Numbered from the stretch's first letter, positions 8,805 to 20,282 are shown. The stretch is DNA of 49,935 nucleotides from Pseudomonadota bacterium (GCA_018241185.1 JAFEEH010000238.1:1-49935), one strand, 5' to 3'. The notes: a model not told the origin generated them from the sequence alone. Made by a program: numbers and translations.

Positions 8805-9511
8805 GCGTGGACGCGACACGGGTCGCCCTCGTCACCGCCGGAGGCAGCGGCATGGGCGCAGCGGCGGCGCGGGCGCTGCATGCGTCGGGCTTCCAGGTCG
8901 CGGTGCTGTCCTCGTCCGGCAAGGGCGAGGCCCTGGCCCGCGAGCTGGGTGGCGTCGGCATCACCGGTTCCAACCGCGAAGACGCCGACCTGCAGCGCCT
9001 GGTCGACGGCGCAATGGCCCGCTGGGGCCGCATCGACGCCGTGGTCAACAGTGCCGGCCACGGCCCCAAGGGCGAGCTGCTCGCCATCAGCGACGCCGAC
9101 TGGCACCTGGGGATGGAGTTCTACCTCATGAACGTGGTGCGCGTCGCGCGCCTGGTCACGCCCACCATGCAGGCGCAGAAGTCGGGCGCCATCGTCAACA
9201 TCTCCACCTACGCCACTTTCGAGCCCGAAGCCGCCTTCCCCACCTCGGGTGTGTTCCGCGCCGGGCTGGCTTCCTTCACCAAGCTGTACGCCGACCGCTA
9301 TGCACCGGACAACATCCGCATGAACAACGTGCTGCCGGGCTTCATCGACAGCCTGGCCGAGAAGGACGAGCGCCGCGCGCGGATCCCGATGGGCCGCTAC
9401 GGCAGTTCGGCCGAGGTGGGCGAATTGATCGCCTTCCTTGCCTCCGACAAGGCGGCCTACATCACGGGACAGAACATCCGGATCGACGGCGGCATCACGC
9501 GCTCGGTGTAG
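8801..9511 (+). CDS. Divergent SDR-family protein lacking the YxxxK catalytic motif
   Basis: A 236-residue Rossmann protein with TAGGSGMG at residues 12-19 and NSAGHG at 83-88, ending in the typical TGQNIRIDGGI. Aligning by eye to classical SDRs through the conserved APxNIRxN stretch places Ser149 where the catalytic Tyr should be and Arg153 where the Lys should be (SGVFR in place of YSASK). Thr136 sits at the catalytic Ser position. The cofactor site therefore looks intact while the proton relay is replaced. I believe related sequences with an FRAGL stretch exist, so this is likely a subfamily feature and not decay. It starts on the ATGA overlap with the RidA gene, so the two are co-translated. 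Enzymatic activity is uncertain. Confidence 0.85.
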   Translation: MSVDATRVALVTAGGSGMGAAAARALHASGFQVAVLSSSGKGEALARELGGVGITGSNREDADLQRLVDGAMARWGRIDAVVNSAGHGPKGELLAISDADWHLGMEFYLMNVVRVARLVTPTMQAQKSGAIVNISTYATFEPEAAFPTSGVFRAGLASFTKLYADRYAPDNIRMNNVLPGFIDSLAEKDERRARIPMGRYGSSAEVGELIAFLASDKAAYITGQNIRIDGGITRSV

Positions 9512-9547
9512 TCGCCCGTCCGCGCCGGGCGCGCCGGGCCCATGGTC

Positions 9548-10945
9548 CTATGCCTTGTCCGCCTTGCCGGCAGCGTTCGCGAGCTTGCTCAGCATGCGAT
9601 CGACCGGCCAAGGCCGGCGGCCCTCGTCTTCTGCACGCTCTTTGCGACGGATGGCATTGCGCACGATGATCGAGCCCACGTATCGCAAGGGCTCCGGCGG
9701 AAAATGACCCAGCGGCCCCTTCGTCAGCGGACTGCGCGTCCAGTCGTTGTCCCTGTCGAGAACCAGTGAGGAAAGAATCTGGCCGCCCATGTAGCTCGGC
9801 CCGACGCCGTTTCCCGAGTAGCCGAAGCCGTAGAAGATGTTCTGCCGCCCTTCGTAGCGACCGAAGAATGGGAAACCTGTCACGGAACGATCCGAGGGGC
9901 CGTTCCAGCTGGCGGTGATGGGCGTCGCGGACAGGGCGGGGAAGAACTCGCGCAGCGCCTTCGTCAGCCCTTCTTCGTAGGGGGAGCGCTGGTCGAACAC
10001 CGGCGCGACCCGCCCCCGCCAAGCGAATGTGTTGCCCCCTTTGCCCAGCATGAGCCGTCCATCGGGGGTGCTGCGGTAGTAGTAGACGAAGGTACGAGAG
10101 TCCAGCACCGACACGCCGTCCGACAGCCCGCTCGAGGCCAGCAGTTCCGGGCAGCGCTCGGTGATGACCATGTCGCTGGAAACGATCGCGATGCTGCGCT
10201 CGAACTGGGGAAAGGTGTGCGCCATCCACGCATTCATCGCCAACACCAGCTTGCCAGCACGCACGCTGCCCGACGGTGTGTGCACCACGACAGGATGGCC
10301 GCCAGAAAAGTGCGTCATGGGCGTGCGCTCATGGATGCGGATGCCCATACGCAGCGCCACTCTCCTCAGCCCGCGGACCAGCTTTCCGGGATGGACCGTG
10401 GCCGCATGCGGCGAATAGACGCCAGCCAGGTTCCTGCTCGATCCCGACCGGCGCGCGACCTCGTGGGGTGGCAGCTCGAAATACGAACGGATGCCCTGCT
10501 CCTCCAACGCGCGCATGACCGGCGCCATGGTCCCGATCTGGGCTTGGGAGGTCGCCGTGTAGAGCGTGCCGTCCATCCGCAGTTCGGCGTCGATATGGTG
10601 AGACCGGCAGAAGGCCTCGATGTGGCCGACGGCGGCCTCCGAAGCCTTCACGAGCCGCACGGCTTCGGCCTCGCCGAACAGGCGTCGAAGCGTGAGGTAC
10701 TTGGCCGACCATGTCAGCAGGCAGCCCCCGTTGCGCCCGCTCGCCCCGGCGCCACACAGGTCGCTCTCCAGGATCACGATGTCCAACTGCGGCGCCTGTT
10801 GCTTGGTCTGGATGGCCGTCCACAGGCCCGTGAACCCGCCCCCGACGATGCATACGTCGGCGCTGGTGTCACCCTGCAACGCGGGTTGCAGGTCGCCGTC
10901 GCCGAAAAGCGCCTGCTCGATCCAGAAGGGGCGCCTCATCGTCAT
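9548..10945 (-). CDS. FAD-dependent aminophosphonate oxidoreductase (PbfC/PbfD-like)
   Basis: A 465-residue DAO-fold flavoenzyme. The start at 10945 overlaps the stop of the HD gene by 4 nt (ATGA). Residues 31-41 carry VCIVGGGFTGL for FAD binding, Glu60 ends the second beta strand, and GASGRNGG at 67-74 is typical of gamma-glutamylputrescine oxidase-like enzymes. The C-terminal domain contains FGYSGNGVGPSYMGG. Oxidoreductases of this type recur in 2-aminoethylphosphonate operons (TIGR03329 in my recollection), and recurrent flavoenzymes of such clusters have been reported to oxidise N-alkylated AEP, giving phosphonoacetaldehyde. Here the product would feed the adjacent phosphonoacetaldehyde dehydrogenase. 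It is the last gene of the minus-strand phosphonate operon and converges with the SDR gene. Confidence 0.85.
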   Translation of the reverse strand: MTMRRPFWIEQALFGDGDLQPALQGDTSADVCIVGGGFTGLWTAIQTKQQAPQLDIVILESDLCGAGASGRNGGCLLTWSAKYLTLRRLFGEAEAVRLVKASEAAVGHIEAFCRSHHIDAELRMDGTLYTATSQAQIGTMAPVMRALEEQGIRSYFELPPHEVARRSGSSRNLAGVYSPHAATVHPGKLVRGLRRVALRMGIRIHERTPMTHFSGGHPVVVHTPSGSVRAGKLVLAMNAWMAHTFPQFERSIAIVSSDMVITERCPELLASSGLSDGVSVLDSRTFVYYYRSTPDGRLMLGKGGNTFAWRGRVAPVFDQRSPYEEGLTKALREFFPALSATPITASWNGPSDRSVTGFPFFGRYEGRQNIFYGFGYSGNGVGPSYMGGQILSSLVLDRDNDWTRSPLTKGPLGHFPPEPLRYVGSIIVRNAIRRKERAEDEGRRPWPVDRMLSKLANAAGKADKA

Positions 10946-11517
10946 CGCTCCACAGCCCGTACGATGCCGTGGTCTCGCGCAGCGATCTCCAACTGGCGCA
11001 CGAAGTACACCAGCGGCGGCGTCGCCATGTCTGCGGACTTGGCCAGGTCGTCCCAGCGGCGAAGACGCACCGCGTCCTGCGCGAACGGCAGCGCCTCGTA
11101 TTGGCGCGCCTGCTCGGCGTCGAACACGCCGCCCTGCAGCCGTAGGCTGCGCCTGGAGTCCTCCGACAGGGCGTCGTGGTAGGTGGCGTCCCGCGCGCAC
11201 AGGTAGCGCTTGGCATCCACATGCAGCTTGATGGGCTCCAAGGTTGCCGGCCCGAACAACGCGCGAAGGAATGGCAGGCACCGGTACTGGTGCACATCGT
11301 CAAGCCCTTGGAGCGATGGCGTCTCTCCGAAGTCGTGCAGCAAGTGACCCACGTCGTGCAGCAGCGCTGCGCTGATCAGCGCGCTGTCGGCGCCTTCCTG
11401 CTCGGCCAGATGCGCAGACTGCAGTGCATGTTCGAGCTGGGTCACCGGCTCGCCGGCATATTGTTCATGGCCGCGGCTCTCGAAGAGCGCGACGATGTCG
11501 GGAATGGAAAGGCTCAT
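10942..11517 (-). CDS. PhnZ-like HD-domain phosphonate oxygenase (mixed-valent di-iron)
   Basis: A 191-residue HD protein. The di-iron ligand set of PhnZ-like enzymes is visible: His30, His54-Asp55 (ALLHDVGH), His76, His99 and Asp156 (RRWDD). Tyr20 and Glu23 (QYAGE) match the induced-fit Tyr/Glu pair of PhnZ, and Lys103 in VDAKRYL matches its substrate-binding lysine. In that family the enzyme oxidatively cleaves the C-P bond of 1-hydroxylated aminophosphonates to an amino acid and phosphate. Its usual partner, an Fe/2-oxoglutarate hydroxylase (PhnY* or TmpA type), is not encoded in this window. It lies 13 nt downstream of phnY and overlaps the FAD oxidase start. The family is often annotated only as a phosphonate-operon HDIG protein. 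Confidence 0.88.
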   Translation of the reverse strand: MSLSIPDIVALFESRGHEQYAGEPVTQLEHALQSAHLAEQEGADSALISAALLHDVGHLLHDFGETPSLQGLDDVHQYRCLPFLRALFGPATLEPIKLHVDAKRYLCARDATYHDALSEDSRRSLRLQGGVFDAEQARQYEALPFAQDAVRLRRWDDLAKSADMATPPLVYFVRQLEIAARDHGIVRAVER

Positions 11518-11530
11518 CGGTTGCGCCGTC

Positions 11531-12979
11531 CTACCATGGCAGCGAATAGGTCTTGGTGTTGGTGAAGCTCTTCATCGCCTCCTGCACACCTTCCTTGTAG
11601 CCGAGGCCGGAGTCCTTGATGCCGCCGAAGGGCGTGAGCTCCAGCCTGTAGCCCGGCACCTCACGGACATTGACGCTGCCGACGTTCAGCTCGCTCACGA
11701 AACGGGTGATGTAGTCCAGCCGGTTGGTGCACACCGAAGACGACAGGCCATAGGCCGTGCCGTTGGAGATCTGGATCGCCTCGTCGATGTGCGCGAAGCG
11801 GATGACGGGCGACACCGGTCCGAAGGTCTCGTGCCTGGCAACGGTCATCTCGGGCGTCACCCCATCGAGCACCGTCGGCGAATACAGCGCGCCTTTCCTC
11901 ACGTTGCCGTGCAGCAGCCTGGCGCCGTCTGCGATCGCCTCGTTGACGACGCGCTCGAATTGGCGCGCGGCCTCTTCGTCGATCACGGTGCCCATGTCGG
12001 TCGCCGGATCCATGGGGTCGCCGTACTTGATGCTGGCGGTCTTCTGCACCAGCAGGTCCACAAACTGGTCTGCCACCTTCTCGTGCACCAGCATGCGCTT
12101 GATGGCGGTGCAGCGCTGGCCGGAGTTCTTGTACGAACCGCTTGCTGCCAAGGTAGCGGCCTCGTCGACGTCCGCATCCTCCATCACGATGATCGGGTCG
12201 TTGCCGCCGAGTTCGAGCACCTGTCGCTTGTAGACCGCCTTGGCCGCGATGTACTTGCCGATCGCCACGCCGCCCGTGAAGGTGACGAGGTCCACGTCTG
12301 CGTGCGTGAGCATTTCGTCGGCGATCTCCTTCGGGTCGCCGGTCAGCACCGAGAACATGGGCGGGGGAAGGCCCGCCTCGTACAGGATGTCGGCCAGCAC
12401 GAAGGCCGACAGCGGCGTCTTCTCGCTGGGCTTGAGCACCATGCGGTTGTTGGTGGCAATGGACGGCGCCACCTTGTGGATCACCTGGTTGAGCGGATGG
12501 TTGAAGGGCGTGATGGCCGTGATGACGCCCTGCAGCGGCTCCTTCAGGGTGTAGACCTTGCGGCTCTTGCCGTGGTGCGTGAGATCGCAGGAGAAGATCT
12601 GCCCATCATCGACAAGCGCCTGGTTGGCGGCGAACAGCAGCACATCGGACGCGCGACCCACTTCGTACAGCGAGTCCTTGCGCGAGAGGCCCGACTCGAA
12701 GCTGATGACGCGCGAGATTTCATCCAGCCGCGAAGCGATGATCTCGCCTGCCCGCATCAGGATCTTGTAGCGCTCGTAGCGCGTGAGTTTCGGCTTGTAG
12801 GCCCGCGCGGCGGCATACGCTCGGCGCACATCGTCCAGGGTGGCCTTCGGAACGGTGGCAATCACCTCGCCGGTGTAGGGATAGGTCACCTCGATCACAG
12901 CGTCACGGTGCACATGCTCGCCGGCAATGCGCAGCGCTTCCCGGTGGACGATGCCCGGCTTCAGGATCATGTCGGTCAT
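11531..12979 (-). CDS. phnY: Phosphonoacetaldehyde dehydrogenase
   Basis: A 482-residue aldehyde dehydrogenase superfamily enzyme. Active-site residues are Cys290 (NSGQRCTAIKR), Glu256 (LELGGNDP) and Asn160 (TPFNHP); the cofactor region includes FTGGVAIGK at 234-242. The ATG at 12979 is preceded by GAGGAGA on the minus strand. Next to a phosphonoacetate hydrolase and AEP transaminase, the assignment as the NAD-dependent oxidation of phosphonoacetaldehyde to phosphonoacetate is firm by context; the same gene order phnW/phnY/phnA defines the Sinorhizobium-type AEP pathway. It sits 21 nt after phnA and 13 nt before the HD oxygenase gene. Without the context it would be called a generic aldehyde dehydrogenase. 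Confidence 0.93.
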   Translation of the reverse strand: MTDMILKPGIVHREALRIAGEHVHRDAVIEVTYPYTGEVIATVPKATLDDVRRAYAAARAYKPKLTRYERYKILMRAGEIIASRLDEISRVISFESGLSRKDSLYEVGRASDVLLFAANQALVDDGQIFSCDLTHHGKSRKVYTLKEPLQGVITAITPFNHPLNQVIHKVAPSIATNNRMVLKPSEKTPLSAFVLADILYEAGLPPPMFSVLTGDPKEIADEMLTHADVDLVTFTGGVAIGKYIAAKAVYKRQVLELGGNDPIIVMEDADVDEAATLAASGSYKNSGQRCTAIKRMLVHEKVADQFVDLLVQKTASIKYGDPMDPATDMGTVIDEEAARQFERVVNEAIADGARLLHGNVRKGALYSPTVLDGVTPEMTVARHETFGPVSPVIRFAHIDEAIQISNGTAYGLSSSVCTNRLDYITRFVSELNVGSVNVREVPGYRLELTPFGGIKDSGLGYKEGVQEAMKSFTNTKTYSLPW

Positions 12980-13000
12980 GCGGGTTGTCTCCTCGTGTGT

Positions 13001-14974
<1,974 letters not shown>

Positions 14975-14997
14975 TCATTTTTTACGGGAAATTGCCA

Positions 14998-15016
14998 ACT
15001 GTCAACAGTTGACAGT
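14998..15016. promoter_or_regulatory. 19-bp palindromic operator between the two phosphonate operons
   Basis: ACTGTCAAC, a single A, then GTTGACAGT: two perfect 9-bp arms. The arms contain TTGACA on the plus strand (15009-15014) and on the minus strand (15005-15000), so one site would cover the -35 boxes of both divergent promoters. The likely ligand is the GntR regulator encoded at 14239-14970. Confidence 0.8.
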
Positions 15017-15037
15017 CAGCATTCGACGTTCTACATT
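15009..15037 (+). promoter_or_regulatory. Predicted sigma-70 promoter of the phnS operon
   Basis: TTGACA (15009-15014), a 17-nt spacer, then TACATT (15032-15037). The -35 box lies inside the right arm of the palindromic operator, which suggests repression by occlusion. A weaker opposing promoter uses TTGACA on the minus strand (15005-15000) with an A-rich -10 near 14984-14977. Confidence 0.6.
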
Positions 15038-15111
15038 TTTGTTCAGAGGTTGCCGATCGGCTGCCTCGGCCTCTCTTCCCAGCGACAGCCCCACGCCAAG
15101 GAGCAATCCAG

Positions 15112-16152
15112 ATGACGATTCCTTTTCGCGCCGCCCGATTCGGGCTCAGCCTCTGTCTTGCGGCATCGGCCCTGATCGGCACCAGCGCCCTCGCCCAGAA
15201 AACCACGTTGCAGGTCTACACGGCGCTCGAAACCGACGCCATGAAGCTCTACAAGGACGCGTTCGAAAAGGCCAACCCCGACATCGAAGTGCGCTGGTCG
15301 CGCGATTCGACGGGGATCATCACGGCCAAGCTGTTGGCCGAAAAAGCGAATCCGCAGGCGGATGTCGTCGCAGGACTGGCCGCCAGCAGTCTTGAGTTGC
15401 TCAAGCAGGAGGGCATGCTCATGCCCTATGAACCCAAGGGCTTCAAGGAGCTCAATCCCGCCTATTCCGACAAGGCCAGCCCGCCCTCCTGGGTCGGGAT
15501 GGATGTTTGGGCAGCCACCGTCTGCTTCAATCGGATAGAGGCGCAGAAGCTCGGCATTCCAAAGCCCGAGACCTGGAAAGATCTGGCCAAGCCCATCTAC
15601 AAGGGCATGATCTCGATGCCTCACCCGGCGTCCAGCGGCACGGGCTATCTGGACGTGTCATCCTGGTTGCAGATGTGGGGCGAGGACGAGGGCTGGAAAT
15701 ACATGGACGCCCTGCACCAGAACATCGCTCAATACGTGCATTCCGGCTCCAAGCCCTGCAAGCAGGCCGCCACCGGCGAGTTCCCGATCGGCATCTCCTT
15801 CGAGTTCCGCGCGCACCAGGTCAAGAAGTCCGGCGCCCCTGTCGACCTCGTTTTCCCGAAAGAGGGCCTTGGCTGGGACATCGAAGCCACCGGTGTGATG
15901 AAGACCACCCCCAAGGCCGTCCAGGCCAAGCGCTTTGCCGACTGGATGGCCAGCAAGGAGTCCAACACCATCTCTGCGAACTGGTGGGCGGTCGTGGCCT
16001 ACCCGGGCGTGGCCTCGAAGCTCGAGGGGATCCCGGACAACTACGAGAAGCTTCTGGCAAAGAACGATCTGAGCTGGGCGGCCAAGAACCGCGAACGTGT
16101 GCTGGCCGAGTGGAGCAAGCGCTACGAAGGCAAGGCGGAACCCAAGCCCTGA
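15112..16152 (+). CDS. phnS: 2-Aminoethylphosphonate ABC transporter substrate-binding protein
   Basis: A 346-residue periplasmic binding protein of the iron/spermidine-like (SBP_bac) superfamily. A signal peptide is visible (basic start, hydrophobic core, ALA at 26-28 before Gln29). The mature protein opens with TLQVYTALETDAMKLYKDAF, typical of this family. It is the first gene of the plus-strand operon that encodes the ATPase, the fused permease and AEP transaminase, so AEP (or a related aminophosphonate) is the inferred ligand. Genomic neighbours make an iron-binding role, which the fold also allows, unlikely. An 89-bp gap with no notable structure separates it from phnT, allowing higher expression of the binding protein. 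Confidence 0.88.
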   Translation: MTIPFRAARFGLSLCLAASALIGTSALAQKTTLQVYTALETDAMKLYKDAFEKANPDIEVRWSRDSTGIITAKLLAEKANPQADVVAGLAASSLELLKQEGMLMPYEPKGFKELNPAYSDKASPPSWVGMDVWAATVCFNRIEAQKLGIPKPETWKDLAKPIYKGMISMPHPASSGTGYLDVSSWLQMWGEDEGWKYMDALHQNIAQYVHSGSKPCKQAATGEFPIGISFEFRAHQVKKSGAPVDLVFPKEGLGWDIEATGVMKTTPKAVQAKRFADWMASKESNTISANWWAVVAYPGVASKLEGIPDNYEKLLAKNDLSWAAKNRERVLAEWSKRYEGKAEPKP

Positions 16153-16241
16153 CGGGCTGACACCTCGACAGCCGCAGACGTCCACAGCGTGGTTTGCCGC
16201 ACCTCGGATGGCGCGGCCGACCTTACCCGAGAAGCCCCACC

Positions 16242-17375
16242 ATGGAAACGAACGTCACCGCGCGCCCCATCGAGGCCGCGCCGGCCGGCACACCTGCCGC
16301 ACTGGAAGTCATCGGCGTGCGAAAGGACTATGAGTCCTTCAGCGCACTGCGCGACGTGCACCTGCGCGTCAACCCCGGCGAGATGCTGTGCTTTCTCGGC
16401 CCCTCGGGCTGTGGCAAGACCACGCTTCTCCGGATCATTGCGGGCCTGGAGACGCAGACCGCCGGGCGGATCATGCAGAACGGCAAGGACGTCTCCTGGC
16501 TGCCGCCCGACCAGCGCGACTATGGCATCGTCTTTCAGTCGTACGCCTTGTTCCCCAACCTCACCATTTCCGACAACATCGGCTATGGCCTGGTCAACAG
16601 CCGGGCGCGCCGAATGGAGATCAAGAGCCGGGTCGAGGAGTTGCTGCGTCTGGTCGGGCTCCCGACATCGGGGCAGAAATATCCGAGCCAGCTTTCGGGA
16701 GGCCAGCAGCAGCGCGTGGCCCTGGCGCGCGCGCTGGCCACACGCCCCGGCCTGCTCCTGCTCGACGAGCCCCTGTCAGCGCTCGATGCCCTGGAGCGCG
16801 TGCGCCTGCGCGGCGAGATCCGACGCCTGCAGAAGCAGGTGGGCATCACGACCATCATGGTCACGCACGACCAGGAGGAGGCCCTGTCGATGGCCGACCG
16901 CATCGTCGTGATGAACCATGGCGTGATCGAGCAGGTCGGCACCCCACTCGAGGTCTACGAACAACCCGCCACCCCCTTCGTGGCGGACTTCGTCGGCAAG
17001 GTCAATGTCCTGCAATCGGTGGCCCTGGGCAACCGCCGCTTCCGGGTGGGCGACCTGGAACTCGAATGCGACGCATGCAGCAATGGCTTCGCCCCTGGCG
17101 AGCCCGTCAACCTCTACCTGCGCCCGGAAGACCGCGCGGTGGAGCACCTGACGGACAGCACGGCCAACCGGCTCGAGGCACTGGTCACGCGCGTGGAATT
17201 TCTGGGCGGCCTGTGCATCGCGGAAGTGACTGCCAAGCAACTGCGCGGCCAGACATTGGGCCTGCACTTCTCGCTCAACCAGCTGCACGACCTGGACATC
17301 CGCGAGGGCAACACGATCGATATCGCGTTGCGCGCCAACCGCATTCGCGCCTTCGCAAGGGCGCCCCAAGCATGA
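16242..17375 (+). CDS. phnT: 2-Aminoethylphosphonate ABC transporter ATP-binding protein
   Basis: A 377-residue ABC ATPase. Walker A GPSGCGKTT, signature LSGGQQQR, Walker B LLLLDEP, and the switch histidine in VTHDQEEA are all present. The C-terminal third is a TOBE-type regulatory domain (LYLRPEDRAVE), as in polyamine and phosphonate importers. The ATG at 16242 is chosen because the 16 upstream in-frame residues are unrelated to the family. The stop overlaps the permease start by 4 nt (ATGA). It powers uptake of the ligand delivered by the upstream binding protein. Confidence 0.92.
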   Translation: METNVTARPIEAAPAGTPAALEVIGVRKDYESFSALRDVHLRVNPGEMLCFLGPSGCGKTTLLRIIAGLETQTAGRIMQNGKDVSWLPPDQRDYGIVFQSYALFPNLTISDNIGYGLVNSRARRMEIKSRVEELLRLVGLPTSGQKYPSQLSGGQQQRVALARALATRPGLLLLDEPLSALDALERVRLRGEIRRLQKQVGITTIMVTHDQEEALSMADRIVVMNHGVIEQVGTPLEVYEQPATPFVADFVGKVNVLQSVALGNRRFRVGDLELECDACSNGFAPGEPVNLYLRPEDRAVEHLTDSTANRLEALVTRVEFLGGLCIAEVTAKQLRGQTLGLHFSLNQLHDLDIREGNTIDIALRANRIRAFARAPQA

Positions 17376-19105
17376 ACACCCTCGCCCGACCGATGCCCAT
17401 AATCAGCGGTGGCATGCACGTGAAGCGCATGCGGTGGAGCCGCGACGAAGTCGTTTCCAGGGTTCTGCTGCTGGCGATCGTGTCGATGCTTGCGCTGTTC
17501 CTGGCCGCGCCGCTGTTCACCATCCTGATCCACGCCGTGCAGGACAAGCAGGGGCGCTTCGTCGGCCTGACCCACTTCGTTGCCTACTTCAGCACCCCCA
17601 GCCTGCTGCGCTCGGTATGGAACTCACTGTGGGTGGCGTGCGCAGTGGTGGCGATCTCCGTGCCGATGGCCTTCGTCTTCGCCTATGCGCTCACGCGCAG
17701 CCGGATGCCGATGCCGCTGAAGGCGCTGTTTCGCTTGATTGCGCTGATTCCATTGCTGGCGCCATCGCTGCTCTCCGCCATTGCGTTCGTGCAATGGTTC
17801 GGCAATCAAGGCGCCCTCAAGTTCCTGCTCGGCGGCATGTCGATCTACGGGCCGCTGGGCATCATCCTGTCAGAGGTCTACAACACCTTTCCGCATGCGC
17901 TGATGATTCTGACCACCTCGCTCGCGCTCGCGGACGGTCGACTGTACGAAGCCGCCACAGCCCTGCGCACCAAGCCCGCGCGCCAGTTCGTCACGATCAC
18001 GCTGCCGTCATGCAAGTACGGCCTCATCAGCGCATCCACGGTCGTGTTCACGTACGTGGTGAGCGACTTCGGCGCCCCGAAGGTCATCGGCGGCAACTTC
18101 AATGTGCTGTCCGTCGACGTCTTCAAGCAGGTCGTGGGGCAGCACAACTTCTCGATCGGTGCGGTGGTCGGCTTGCTGCTCCTGGTGCCATCCATCCTTT
18201 CGTTCTGCATCGACTATGTGGTCCGCCGCAAGATCAAGGCACAGCTCAGCGCGCGGTCGGTTCCCTATGTGCCCAAGCGCCGCCCGGTGGCCGACGCGGC
18301 GCTCACGCTGTTCTGCGGCATCGTGTGCACGCTGCTGCTGGCCACCGTGGGCATGGCGTTCTTCACCTCGGCCATCAAGCTATGGCCCTACGACCTGAGC
18401 TTCACGCTCAAGCACTACCACTTCGTTCTCGTCGAAAGCGACATGGCAGCCGCATACGGAAACAGCCTGCTCGTGGCTTTCACGACCGCCGTGATCGGTT
18501 CGGTGGTGGTGTTTCTCGGCGCCTATCTGATCGAGAAGACCAGAAGCCTCGGCCTTCTGGGCCGCAGCATGCATCTGATGGCGATCCTCTCGATGGCGGT
18601 CCCGGGTCTGGTGCTCGGCCTTGGCTACGTGATGTTCTTCAACCATCCGGCCAACCCGTTGAATTTCCTGTACCAGACGATGGCCATCCTCATCATCTCG
18701 ATGGTGATTCACTACTACACATCCAGCCACCTCACCGCCATCACCGCGCTCAAGCAGATCGACAACGAGTTCGAAGCCGTTTCGGCATCCCTGAAGGTGC
18801 CGATGTTCAAGACGTTCTTGCGAGTGACGATTCCGGTCTGCCTTCCGGCCATTCTGGACATCGGGCGCTACTTCTTCGTGGTGTCCATGGCCAGCCTGTC
18901 CTGCGCCATCTTCCTGTACACGCCCGACACCATTCTGGCGTCGGTGGCCATCATGCATCTTGACGACGCCGGCGACATCGGCCCGGCGGCAGCCCTGGCC
19001 ACACTCATCGTATTGACCTCCATCGTCGTGTGCCTCGTCTACGCGCTGCTCACCCGCGTGCTGCTCGCGCGCACGCAGGCCTGGCGCACGCTCGGCCGCA
19101 CTTGA
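17372..19105 (+). CDS. phnU: 2-Aminoethylphosphonate ABC transporter permease (two fused permease domains)
   Basis: A 577-residue inner-membrane protein with about twelve hydrophobic segments in two homologous halves. Each half has an EAA-type loop that contacts the ATPase: [17 protein letters not shown] in the first and [15 protein letters not shown] in the second. This single fused permease replaces the separate PhnU and PhnV subunits of the Salmonella system, as in the PhnU2 type of AEP transporters. The start overlaps the phnT stop (ATGA). Followed after 43 nt by phnW, so all four genes form one transport-plus-entry-enzyme operon. Confidence 0.9.
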   Translation: MNTLARPMPIISGGMHVKRMRWSRDEVVSRVLLLAIVSMLALFLAAPLFTILIHAVQDKQGRFVGLTHFVAYFSTPSLLRSVWNSLWVACAVVAISVPMAFVFAYALTRSRMPMPLKALFRLIALIPLLAPSLLSAIAFVQWFGNQGALKFLLGGMSIYGPLGIILSEVYNTFPHALMILTTSLALADGRLYEAATALRTKPARQFVTITLPSCKYGLISASTVVFTYVVSDFGAPKVIGGNFNVLSVDVFKQVVGQHNFSIGAVVGLLLLVPSILSFCIDYVVRRKIKAQLSARSVPYVPKRRPVADAALTLFCGIVCTLLLATVGMAFFTSAIKLWPYDLSFTLKHYHFVLVESDMAAAYGNSLLVAFTTAVIGSVVVFLGAYLIEKTRSLGLLGRSMHLMAILSMAVPGLVLGLGYVMFFNHPANPLNFLYQTMAILIISMVIHYYTSSHLTAITALKQIDNEFEAVSASLKVPMFKTFLRVTIPVCLPAILDIGRYFFVVSMASLSCAIFLYTPDTILASVAIMHLDDAGDIGPAAALATLIVLTSIVVCLVYALLTRVLLARTQAWRTLGRT

Positions 19106-19148
19106 AATTTGTCATGCCCTTCGTCAATCACTGCCCCCAGGAGACACC

Positions 19149-20282
19149 ATGAGCAACATCCCCGCGCCGCCGATCCTTCTGACCCCTGGCCCGCTCACCA
19201 CATCGGACCGCACCCGCCGGGCCATGCTGCGGGACTGGGGATCGTGGGACGGCGACTTCAACCAGATCACGCAGCGCGTGCGCCAGCGCCTGCTCGACAT
19301 TGCCAACGCCGCCGATACGCACGAGTGCATCCCGATGCAAGGGAGCGGCACGTTCTCGGTGGAAGCTGCGATCGGCACCCTCGTGCCGCGCAACGGCCAC
19401 GTTCTGGTGCCGAGCAACGGCGCCTATTGCCAGCGTCTGGCGCGCATCTGCCGGGTGCTCGATCGCAAGACCGGCACGCTCGACTACGCCGAGAACCAGC
19501 AGGTCTCGGCATCCGACATCGACAGGAGGCTGGCGGCCGATCCGAGCATCACGCACGTGGCGATGGTGCACTGCGAAACCGGTGCCGGGGTCCTCAACCC
19601 GTTGCATGACATCGCCATGGTCGTCGCCCGCCACGGTCGAAGCCTGATCGTGGATGCCATGAGTTCGTTCGGCGCGCTCGAGATCGATGCCGCGCAAACC
19701 CCTTTCGATGCGGTGATCGCTGCCTCCGGCAAATGCCTGGAAGGCGTGCCGGGCATGGGATTCGTCATCATCCGGCGAGCGATCCTCGAGAAGTGCGAGG
19801 GCAACAGCCATTCGCTGGCATTGGACCTGTACGACCAATGGGTCTACATGCAGAAAACGACGCAGTGGCGCTTCACGCCGCCGACCCACGTGGTGGCCGC
19901 ACTGGACGAGGCGATCACGCAGTACCTTGACGAAGGCGGGCTGCCGGCCCGCGGCGGACGGTACGCCCGCAACTGCGCTGCACTGATCTCGGGCATGGAG
20001 GCCATCGGCATCCGGTCCTATCTGGCGCCTTCCATTCAGGCGCCCATCATCGTCACCTTCCACGCGCCGGACCACCCCAACTACGATTTCAAGACCTTCT
20101 ACCAGGAGGTCAAGAAACGCGGCTACATCCTGTACCCGGGCAAGCTGACCCAGATCGAAACCTTCCGCGTGGGCTGCATCGGTCACTTTGGCGAGGCCGG
20201 CATCCCCGGAGCGGTGGAGGCCATCGCGCAGACGATGAAGGCGATGGGCATCGCCCGAGACACCGCCGCGGTGACGGCCTGA
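19149..20282 (+). CDS. phnW: 2-Aminoethylphosphonate-pyruvate transaminase
   Basis: A 377-residue class V PLP aminotransferase. The N-terminal [17 protein letters not shown] and GSWDGDF are characteristic of PhnW; the PLP lysine is Lys195 ([11 protein letters not shown]) and Asp169 ([10 protein letters not shown]) contacts the pyridine nitrogen. It converts AEP and pyruvate to phosphonoacetaldehyde and alanine, the first catabolic step. A ribosome site (AGGAGACACC) directly precedes the ATG. No phosphonoacetaldehyde hydrolase (phnX) is present; the aldehyde is instead passed to the phnY/phnA products on the opposite strand. Last gene of the plus-strand operon. Confidence 0.95.
   Translation: MSNIPAPPILLTPGPLTTSDRTRRAMLRDWGSWDGDFNQITQRVRQRLLDIANAADTHECIPMQGSGTFSVEAAIGTLVPRNGHVLVPSNGAYCQRLARICRVLDRKTGTLDYAENQQVSASDIDRRLAADPSITHVAMVHCETGAGVLNPLHDIAMVVARHGRSLIVDAMSSFGALEIDAAQTPFDAVIAASGKCLEGVPGMGFVIIRRAILEKCEGNSHSLALDLYDQWVYMQKTTQWRFTPPTHVVAALDEAITQYLDEGGLPARGGRYARNCAALISGMEAIGIRSYLAPSIQAPIIVTFHAPDHPNYDFKTFYQEVKKRGYILYPGKLTQIETFRVGCIGHFGEAGIPGAVEAIAQTMKAMGIARDTAAVTA

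Noticed and set aside
9512-9547. GC-rich inverted sequence between the SDR and FAD genes as a terminator
   Set aside because: Short alternating GCGC runs without a T-tract; pairing is ambiguous.
10942-11517. HD protein as a nucleotide or (p)ppGpp phosphohydrolase
   Set aside because: The Tyr20/Glu23 pair, the Lys in VDAKRYL and the phosphonate operon fit the PhnZ-like oxygenase group better.
15112-16152. PhnS as an iron (Fbp-type) binding protein
   Set aside because: The fold is shared, but the operon ends in phnW and the adjacent permease/ATPase are of the AEP type.
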